Below, in pieces: positions 57,973 to 64,000 of a DNA stretch of 64,000 nucleotides; positions within the stretch are counted from its first letter, which is position 1, and the number at the start of each line of letters is the position of its first letter. Source of the stretch: an uncultured Collinsella sp. (GTDB taxonomy: Bacteria > Actinomycetota > Coriobacteriia > Coriobacteriales > Coriobacteriaceae); NCBI GenBank assembly GCA_958439425.1, contig CAUBVH010000001.1, forward strand, positions 1-64,000, written 5' to 3'. The notes beneath the pieces are model-generated. The model ran no database searches. It was given only the letters and a program-made list of their open reading frames with translations, and had not been told where the DNA came from. The position numbers and the translations under genes are program-made.

Positions 57973-59358
57973 GTGGATCTCAATAGGCTGATTCTGGGCA
58001 AGAGCTACAACTCTACCAAGGTCTTTCGTACCGCTCAGCATGTGGTTCAAGCCATCTTGCTCGGTATTGTCGTTCCGCTGCTTATCCTGCTGCTCATCTG
58101 GGATCTAACCGATAATCCCAATCCCGTTCCGGCCGTTGTCGTCATTGCCGGCTTGGTCATGCTGTGCTTCTTCTTCTCGTATGTCTTTGTCGTTCCCGAC
58201 GACCTCACATCGAGCGCAACCGACCGCACACTCGCCATCGCGTCGAAAATATTCGCCTACACGTCGCGCGGCCTTACGCCCGAAGCTGCCCTGGGCGCCT
58301 CTAAGATCATCCTGTCCGAAACTATCGCCTCTGCCATCTGCTTTACCGACGGCAGGCAGGTGTTGGCAAGCTGGGGCGAGGACTCGGCAAAATGCCCCGC
58401 GGGCACCCCGGTGGTACTGCGGACTACGCTCAACGTGATAAACAGCGGTGAACAAAGCGTGTTCTCGCGCGATGCCTCGACCGAGACGGGTAGCTACTTT
58501 CCGCGCCTGCGCGCCGGTATTGTCGCACCGCTTACCGTGCGCGGGCATTGCGTGGGCACGCTCGAGCTGTATTATCCACGTCTGAGCAGCATCGATATGC
58601 GCCAGACGGCGCTTGCCTCGGGCTTTGCCGACCTCATTTCCACGCAGCTTGCAAGCTTTGAGCTCGAGCGCCAGGACGAGCTTACGGCCCGCGTGGAGCT
58701 GCGCGCCTTGCAATCGCAGGTCGATCCTCATTTTCTATTCAATACCATCAGCACCATCGTGTCGCTCGTGCGTACCGAGCCGGACAAGGCCAGGTCGCTG
58801 CTCATCGACTTTTCCAATTACTACCGTCAGACACTGTCCGATTCCGATACCCTCACAACGCTCGAGCACGAGGTGGAACAGGGCACTCGTTACATCAACC
58901 TTATGCAGGCCCGGTATGGCGATGGCCGTCTGCGCGTCTCGGTCGATATCGACTTTGAGGTGCGCGACAGCATGGTGCCGCCGTTTATCTTGCAGCCGCT
59001 GCTCGAAAACTGCATCAAGCATGCGCAGCGCGAGACCGAGCCGCTTTCTATTCGTGTTAGGGCTTTTGAGACCGATGACGGTCTGGAGATCATCGTCGAA
59101 GATGACGGCATCGGTATGAGCGAAGAAGTCTGCGCGCACCTGTTTGAGCAGCATCGCCGAGAGGAGCCCGAGAGCATTACCGCCGACGGCTCCATCAAGC
59201 GAGGCTGCGGCCTGGCGCTCTTCAACGTGCTTCAGCGCATCCATTTCTTTTACGGGGAAGATTCTGGCATGCGCGTGAAGTCCCAGGAGGGCGTGGGAAC
59301 GCAGGTCATCGTCGAGCTGAACGGCGAGCCGCATGAGCCGGCGCCGATGAAGGTGTAG
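57973..59358 (+). CDS. LytS-type sensor histidine kinase
   Basis: The 461-aa sensor has two N-terminal transmembrane helices (about 25-75), a GAF-like domain (about 90-215), a His_kinase domain with phospho-acceptor LQSQVDPHFLFNTISTI (PHFLFN), and an HATPase domain (FILQPLLENCIKHA, VEDDGIGM, GCGLALFNV). GTG 57973 is 6 nt after AAGGAG; in-frame ATG 57967 is adjacent to that site and is an alternative. It is paired with the LytTR regulator 39 bp downstream. These systems often sense nutrients such as pyruvate or amino acids. Confidence 0.92.
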   Translation: MDLNRLILGKSYNSTKVFRTAQHVVQAILLGIVVPLLILLLIWDLTDNPNPVPAVVVIAGLVMLCFFFSYVFVVPDDLTSSATDRTLAIASKIFAYTSRGLTPEAALGASKIILSETIASAICFTDGRQVLASWGEDSAKCPAGTPVVLRTTLNVINSGEQSVFSRDASTETGSYFPRLRAGIVAPLTVRGHCVGTLELYYPRLSSIDMRQTALASGFADLISTQLASFELERQDELTARVELRALQSQVDPHFLFNTISTIVSLVRTEPDKARSLLIDFSNYYRQTLSDSDTLTTLEHEVEQGTRYINLMQARYGDGRLRVSVDIDFEVRDSMVPPFILQPLLENCIKHAQRETEPLSIRVRAFETDDGLEIIVEDDGIGMSEEVCAHLFEQHRREEPESITADGSIKRGCGLALFNVLQRIHFFYGEDSGMRVKSQEGVGTQVIVELNGEPHEPAPMKV

Positions 59359-59397
59359 CGCGCGGTTGGATTGAGAGAAAAAAGAGGGGAAGCGCAT

Positions 59398-60132
59398 ATG
59401 TCCGAGGGATGGAACATCTTGGTGGTTGATGACGAGCCTCCTATTAGGGCTGAGCTACGTTATCTGCTGGAAAAGGATGCACGTGTGGGACAGATTGCCG
59501 AGGCGGGCAATGTCACCGAGGCCGTGGAGTCGATTCTGTCGAACAAGCCCGACGTGCTGTTTTTGGATATCACGATGCCCGGCCGCTCGGGAATCGAGCT
59601 TGCCGGGACGCTGCAGAACCTAAAAACGCCGCCGGTCGTGGTGTTTGTGACGGCATTTGCCGAGTATGCGGCCGATGCCTATAACCTCGATGCCATTGAT
59701 TACGTCGTCAAGCCGGTCGAGGATGCCCGCCTGTCAAAGGCGCTCGATAAGATCGAGGCCGCCCTGGGCGTTCGTCGTGTCGTCCATGCTCCGCGCCAGC
59801 CCTTGCGCCTGACGGTGGATCGCGGGGGCAAAAAGGTGTTCATCCCCGTGGCGGATGTCTGCTACTTTGAGGCGCGTGCCGATTTTTGCAACGCCGTCTG
59901 CGCCGAGGGAACATATCTGATCAATGAGTCGATCTCTTCGCTCGAACGTCGCTTGGGCTCCGAGGGCTTTATTCGCGTTCATCGCAGCTATCTGGTCAAT
60001 TTGGAAGACGTGCACAATGTTGAGATTGGCTCCACGGGGTTGATGGAGCTCAGGCTCGACCGCGTGAGCTCGACGGTGCCGGTGTCCCGTCGTCGTGCCG
60101 CCGAGGTCAAGTCGCACCTGGGGCTTGCGTAA
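59398..60132 (+). CDS. LytTR-family response regulator
   Basis: The 244-aa regulator has a receiver domain (acidic DD at 11-12, phospho-acceptor Asp57 in FLDITMPG, Lys in VVKPV near 109) and a C-terminal LytTR DNA-binding domain (about 140-240, CYFEARADFCNAV and FIRVHRSYLVN). ATG 59398 follows AGGGGAA. The target is not evident; the APC permease/amidohydrolase operon immediately upstream is the natural candidate. Confidence 0.94.
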   Translation: MSEGWNILVVDDEPPIRAELRYLLEKDARVGQIAEAGNVTEAVESILSNKPDVLFLDITMPGRSGIELAGTLQNLKTPPVVVFVTAFAEYAADAYNLDAIDYVVKPVEDARLSKALDKIEAALGVRRVVHAPRQPLRLTVDRGGKKVFIPVADVCYFEARADFCNAVCAEGTYLINESISSLERRLGSEGFIRVHRSYLVNLEDVHNVEIGSTGLMELRLDRVSSTVPVSRRRAAEVKSHLGLA

Positions 60133-60224
60133 GAGGCTTGCGTGCCGTCGTTTACCATCGCAGGTTTGGCATGGGCGCGCGGTGGGCATAATGGGTGGCA
60201 TCGAATGAAATGGAAAGGATCATT

Positions 60225-61169
60225 ATGCCCGCGCTTATCACCCATCATCTGTTTGGCGAGGAAAGCATCGACCGTCTTCCGCAGGGCGTCATCACGTCCG
60301 ATGAAGAGCGCATTGCCTTTATCTTGGGCAACCAAGGCCCCGACCCGTTTTTCTTTCACATTCTGACACCGCGTGTTTCCGACTGCACGCTGCTGGCGCA
60401 GGTCATGCATCGGTCGCGCATGTCGCGTCAGTTCTCGTGTCTGCGCGATGGCGTGTCGCACCTGCTGCCGCGCGATGCCAACCTGGGCCGTGCGTTTGCG
60501 CTGGGCCTGCTGTCTCATTACGTGCTCGACCGCAACGCCCATCCCTTTGTCTATGAGCAACAGTTTGGCATCGTGGAGTCCGATTCAGAGCTTGAGGATT
60601 CGAGCAGTCAGGTCCATGCCGTGATCGAGAGCGACCTGGATGTACTGATGCTGCAGCTCAAGCGCGATGGGGCAACGGTCGAGGATTATCCGCCGGCGGG
60701 CGAGATCGTTACCACCGATCGCATCAATCGCGTTGCCGGTGTGCTGATGAGCTATGTTGCCGGACGCGTGTACGGCATCGATATCCCGGTGGGGGAGTAC
60801 GGTGCTGCCGTAGCCAATATGCAGCGACTTTACCGCGCGATTGAGCCGGCCGGCTCCGTAAAGACGCGCGCGATCTCGCTGGTTGAGGGCTTGGTGCACG
60901 ATTATTCGCTGCTCGACGGCCTTGCGCACCGCGTGACGACCGAGCTGCCCGAGCGTACCGGCAACCTGGGCCACTTGGCATGGAAGAACCCCTTTACCGA
61001 TGAAGTCTCGACCGAGAGCTTCCCCGAGGTCTTTGACCGCGCGCTGCTCGATTACGAGTGCACGGTTGCCCGCTTTATCGAGACCGGCGATATGGAAGCC
61101 GTGACCAACCATGTCAATTACAGCGGTCGCGTGCTCGGCGCCGACGAGGAGTTCGACCGCGAGGAGTAG
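60225..61169 (+). CDS. Zinc-dependent phospholipase C-like protein
   Basis: The 314-aa protein without a signal peptide shows the zinc-dependent PLC-family pattern: HHLFGEE near the start, LGNQGPDPFFFH, then GLLSHYVLDRNAHPFVYE, which together supply His and Asp zinc ligands. Such cytoplasmic members are widespread in Firmicutes and Actinobacteria and are functionally uncharacterised. ATG 60225 follows GGAAAGG, and the longer frame from 60195 is unsupported. It is transcribed in the same direction as its neighbours but separated by about 90 bp on each side. Confidence 0.8.
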   Translation: MPALITHHLFGEESIDRLPQGVITSDEERIAFILGNQGPDPFFFHILTPRVSDCTLLAQVMHRSRMSRQFSCLRDGVSHLLPRDANLGRAFALGLLSHYVLDRNAHPFVYEQQFGIVESDSELEDSSSQVHAVIESDLDVLMLQLKRDGATVEDYPPAGEIVTTDRINRVAGVLMSYVAGRVYGIDIPVGEYGAAVANMQRLYRAIEPAGSVKTRAISLVEGLVHDYSLLDGLAHRVTTELPERTGNLGHLAWKNPFTDEVSTESFPEVFDRALLDYECTVARFIETGDMEAVTNHVNYSGRVLGADEEFDREE

Positions 61170-61270
61170 GGCCCATGCGTGCCCCTTTGCCGAATCCTTA
61201 CCGGCGCTTCTGGACAATTGGGGTACGATGAACTAACTGCATATCGGGCGAATACGAAGGGTCCCTGTCC

Positions 61271-62530
61271 ATGAAATACACCAAGCTCGAGCGTAACTGG
61301 GTCATGTACGATGTGGGAAACTCGGCCCTCGTGCTGCTCAATACCTCGGTGGTGCCCATCTACTTTAACGCCATCAATACCGGTGCTTCCTCGGCAGACC
61401 TGGTGGTCGCTTGGGGCAACGCTCAGACGATTGCCTCGCTGGTCATTGCCATGCTCATGCCCATTCTGGGCGCGCTTGCCGATTACGCCGGCAACAAGAT
61501 CAAGTTCTTCTTGGGCTTCTTCCTCACGGGCCTGGTGCTTTGCCTGGCGCAGGCTATCCCAATGTCCGCCATGGCATTTTTGACCGTGTACGTGCTGTGT
61601 ACCATCGGACTTAACTCTTCTATGACGTTCTACGACGCCATGCTGCCCGACATTACCACCGACGAGCGCATGGACGCCGTGTCCAGCTCGGGCTATGCCT
61701 GGGGCTACATCGGTTCCACCGTGCCGTTCGTCATCTGCCTGGCGCTCATCATGGGTGGTCCCGCTCTTGGCGTCCCCACCATGCTGGCAACGCGTCTGTC
61801 GTTTATCATCACTGGTGCCTGGTGGCTCATCTTTACCCTGCCGCTCATTCGCACCTATAAGCAAAAATACGGTCGCGAGCGCGGTCCCGAGGACACTATC
61901 GGCCACATCGTGGGCGGTGTGTTCTCCGAGGTCGGACACACCATGCGCGAGATCGCCCACAACAAGACCGTGCTGGTCTACATGATCGCGTTCTTCTTCT
62001 ACATCGACGGTGTGCACACGGTCATTTCCATGGCAACCAGCTATGGATCGGCTTTGGGCATCGACTCGACCCAACTGGTGCTGGCTCTGCTCGTTACGCA
62101 GTTTGTGGCCTTTCCGTCCGCCATCATCTACGGCAAGCTTGCCGGTCGCGTGGGCACACTCAATATGATCTTGGTGGCCGTCGCCGCCTATATGGGTATC
62201 GTGCTCTTTGCCGCGTTCTTCCTCAAGACTGCCTTTGAGTTTTGGGTGCTTGCCATTTTGGTCGGCCTGTTCCAGGGCGGTGTGCAGGCGCTCAGCCGTA
62301 GCTACTTTGGCCGCATTATCCCCAAGGAAAAGTCCAACGAGTACTACGGCTTCTTTGACATCTTTGGTCGTTATGCAAGCGTTATGGGCACCTTCCTGGT
62401 GTCGGTCGTCACCTCGCTGACCGGCAACCCGTCGCTGGGCGTCCTTTCCATTGGTGTGCTGCTGGTCGTTGGCTTTATGCTGCTGGTCCGCCTGTCCCGC
62501 ATGACTCGGGCGGCAGAGCATGCCGCATAG
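61271..62530 (+). CDS. UMF1-type MFS transporter
   Basis: The 419-aa permease has about 12 helices. The N-terminal WVMYDVGNSALVLLNTSVVPIYF is the UMF1/Atg22-like signature (yeast Atg22 effluxes amino acids from the vacuole), and GGVQALSRSYFGRIIP(K)EKSNEYYGFFDIFGR is the family's second conserved block. The substrate in bacteria is unknown. The gene has its own short leader. The C-terminus ends shortly after the last helix. Confidence 0.9.
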   Translation: MKYTKLERNWVMYDVGNSALVLLNTSVVPIYFNAINTGASSADLVVAWGNAQTIASLVIAMLMPILGALADYAGNKIKFFLGFFLTGLVLCLAQAIPMSAMAFLTVYVLCTIGLNSSMTFYDAMLPDITTDERMDAVSSSGYAWGYIGSTVPFVICLALIMGGPALGVPTMLATRLSFIITGAWWLIFTLPLIRTYKQKYGRERGPEDTIGHIVGGVFSEVGHTMREIAHNKTVLVYMIAFFFYIDGVHTVISMATSYGSALGIDSTQLVLALLVTQFVAFPSAIIYGKLAGRVGTLNMILVAVAAYMGIVLFAAFFLKTAFEFWVLAILVGLFQGGVQALSRSYFGRIIPKEKSNEYYGFFDIFGRYASVMGTFLVSVVTSLTGNPSLGVLSIGVLLVVGFMLLVRLSRMTRAAEHAA

Positions 62531-62649
62531 GAGCGAGCGGCTATTGTGCCTGTCCACGGTACTCTTTTGGGGTTATCCGCAATAAACATTGCGACTTGCG
62601 AGCAATGATTTGCCCAAGTGGGTATGATGGAATCAGCTAGGTCGCGGGG

Positions 62650-62690
62650 CGTCGCCTGTGTTTGGCGGCGTCCCGTTTTTGTGTTGCAGG
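62650..62690 (+). promoter_or_regulatory. Terminator-like leader hairpin before the glycosyltransferase gene
   Basis: GGGGCGTCGCC pairs with GGCGGCGTCCC (two G-U pairs) around TGTGTTT, followed by GTTTTTGTG and then the GGGAGGG ribosome-binding site. Confidence 0.6.
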
Positions 62691-62701
62691 GAGGGTAAGG
62701 C

Positions 62702-63889
62702 ATGAACGCCACGGTCGTGATTCCAACGTATTGGGCGGGCGATGACGCTTGCGCAAACGCCCCTGGCACCTATGACCATTCGACGCGACTCAACGCCGAC
62801 AATCCCGAACTCGACCGCTGCCTGGCCTCGCTTGAGCAGGTGTGCGACATCCCGCGCATCATCCTTTTGGTGGTCTGTCCTGTTTCTGCCACAGCCGATG
62901 TGTCGCTGCGCGTGCACGAGATTGTCGACGCGCATCCCACGCTCAAGGTCACCGTTGTCACCAACACCCAGGCCTCGCGCATCGCAGACCGGGTTGCTCA
63001 GATCGCGCCCAAGGGTTCGGGCGAGTGCGTGAGCCTGCGAGGGTACGGTGCCATCCGCAACATGGGGCTAGCCTGTGCCGTTGTGCTGGGGCATGACGCG
63101 GTTATCTTTTTGGATGACGATGAGACTGTCATCGACGCCGACTTTATGAAGCGCGCGACCTATGCGTTGGGGCAGCAGACGCGTCAGGGCTTGCCGATCT
63201 TGGTCAAGAGCGGCTATTTCTACGATCGCGACGGCTCGCCGCTGGCTCCCACGGATAAGGCGGGCATCTGCCATCGTTGGTGGACCAAGCGCATCGAGTT
63301 CAACCGTTGGATGAAAAAGGCGCTCTCGGGCACCCGCATCTCGCGCTCCAACTACGTGTGCGGCGGCCTGATGGCCCTGCACGCCCGCGCCTTTACGCGT
63401 GTGGCCTTTGACCCGTTTATCACCCGCGGCGAGGACTTGGATTACCTCTTTAACATGCGTATGTTTGGCTACGACGTGTGGTTTGATAACGAGTGGACCG
63501 TGCGCCATCTGCCTCCGGAGTCCGAAAAGCGCTCACCGCGCTTTATGCAGGATGTATACCGTTGGTACTACGAACGGGCCAAGTTGACGTTCGCCGCGCA
63601 TCAAAAGGAGCTCATCCCCGTTACGGCGGCATCGCTCATGCCCTACCCGGGCCCGTGGATTTCGCGCGAGCTCGACGACCGCGTGCGCAAGACCGCTATG
63701 GTCCGCAGCGTGTTTACCCGCGAGCATGAGGGCTACCTGCGCATCTGGCGCCATGGTATCGACGAGGCAAAGGCCTATGCGCGCCAAAACGCTGCAAGCT
63801 ATCTGCGTTTCCAGAGCTTTTGGCCCAAGATCATGGACGGGCTTTGGCGTGACGCACAACTGATCAGTATCCTGGAGGGGGCCGAATGA
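62702..63889 (+). CDS. Glycosyltransferase family 2-like protein
   Basis: The 395-aa protein has the nucleotide-sugar-binding start ATVVIPTYW, an IRNMGLACAV segment, the acidic metal site FLDDDETV near 140, and the acceptor-side EDLDY region (RGEDLDYLFNMRMFG). No transmembrane helix is seen. Arg/Trp-rich C-terminal third. The sugar and acceptor are unknown; the gene overlaps the next (membrane) gene by ATGA, so both may act on an envelope polymer. Confidence 0.8.
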   Translation: MNATVVIPTYWAGDDACANAPGTYDHSTRLNADNPELDRCLASLEQVCDIPRIILLVVCPVSATADVSLRVHEIVDAHPTLKVTVVTNTQASRIADRVAQIAPKGSGECVSLRGYGAIRNMGLACAVVLGHDAVIFLDDDETVIDADFMKRATYALGQQTRQGLPILVKSGYFYDRDGSPLAPTDKAGICHRWWTKRIEFNRWMKKALSGTRISRSNYVCGGLMALHARAFTRVAFDPFITRGEDLDYLFNMRMFGYDVWFDNEWTVRHLPPESEKRSPRFMQDVYRWYYERAKLTFAAHQKELIPVTAASLMPYPGPWISRELDDRVRKTAMVRSVFTREHEGYLRIWRHGIDEAKAYARQNAASYLRFQSFWPKIMDGLWRDAQLISILEGAE

Positions 63890-64000
63890 TCGACCGCCGC
63901 GCCCAGCGCGATAGTTCAATATCAATCTTTCGCATCATTGCCGTTGCCTGCGCCATTTGCGTGCTGGTGTACTTTATTTTTGCCTTGGTGACCGGTATCG
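63886..64000 (+). CDS. Membrane protein, partial (runs off the window)
   Basis: Starts ATG 63886 overlapping the glycosyltransferase stop (ATGA), with GGAGGGGG upstream. The 38 visible residues are a short polar head (MIDRRAQRDSS) and one hydrophobic helix (IIAVACAICVLVYFIFALV). It is not identifiable further. Confidence 0.7.
   Translation, partial: MIDRRAQRDSSISIFRIIAVACAICVLVYFIFALVTGI

Overview
The window most likely comes from a human-gut Coriobacteriia bacterium, probably Collinsella (C. aerofaciens-like). This is an inference from gene content and G+C-rich codon use: an actinobacterial PASTA-kinase/FHA/PP2C cluster containing a fused FtsW/RodA-PBP gene, a DUF5692 membrane protein, a LuxR-type regulator embedded in membrane segments, and an anaerobic metabolism built on pyruvate:ferredoxin oxidoreductase, Fe-S flavoenzymes and a mannose-type PTS. 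No taxonomic marker gene (rRNA) is present.

Layout. 0-7.5 kb: an aconitase-family hydratase, two small exported hypotheticals surrounded by three copies of a 35-bp palindrome, clpB and a 57-aa protein. 7.5-12.6 kb: an AAA/DUF4143 ATPase behind a perfect 25-bp inverted repeat, a membrane-anchored hypothetical, a DUF5692 protein and a TetR regulator. 12.8-16.2 kb: a 925-aa Fe-S/FAD oxidoreductase divergent from the tetR gene across two palindromic operators, then hypA behind a leader that can fold as a four-way junction plus a hairpin over the ribosome-binding site. 16.6-19.9 kb: a mannose-family PTS operon (IIAB, IIC, IID, DUF956). 20.2-30.5 kb: tRNA-Arg(CCU), then a minus-strand operon read in the order membrane kinase, DUF3662-FHA, TM-FHA, PP2C, FtsW/RodA-PBP fusion, PASTA kinase; this is a cell-wall growth and division signalling unit. 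30.9-36.8 kb: a lower-G+C island with a two-HTH membrane LuxR regulator, a small secreted protein, an ABC exporter (two permeases and an ATPase, with overlapping genes) and an exported DUF5028-like protein. 36.8-45.9 kb: a YcxB-like protein, dnaX, ybaB, recR, and a second kinase/FHA module. 46-50 kb: nifJ followed by a large nested inverted repeat. 50.2-53.6 kb: a second AAA/DUF4143 ATPase with 33-34-bp direct repeats upstream, carbamate kinase, and a repeat-rich gap. 53.6-64 kb: a C39 peptidase, an APC permease plus amidohydrolase plus LytS/LytR-type two-component system, a zinc-dependent phospholipase C-like protein, a UMF1 transporter, a glycosyltransferase, and the start of a further membrane protein.

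The least ordinary content is intergenic. Three separate gaps (near 19.9, 30.6 and 53.3 kb) each hold exactly three copies of a 46-48-nt imperfect palindrome at a fixed 61-62-bp period. Both DUF4143 ATPase genes have their own short repeated sequences upstream, and a third such repeat cluster sits alone near 40.8 kb. Several genes carry a terminator-like hairpin plus U-tract directly before the Shine-Dalgarno sequence. The hypA leader looks like a riboswitch candidate. All family assignments are by eye from the sequence; no database search was run.
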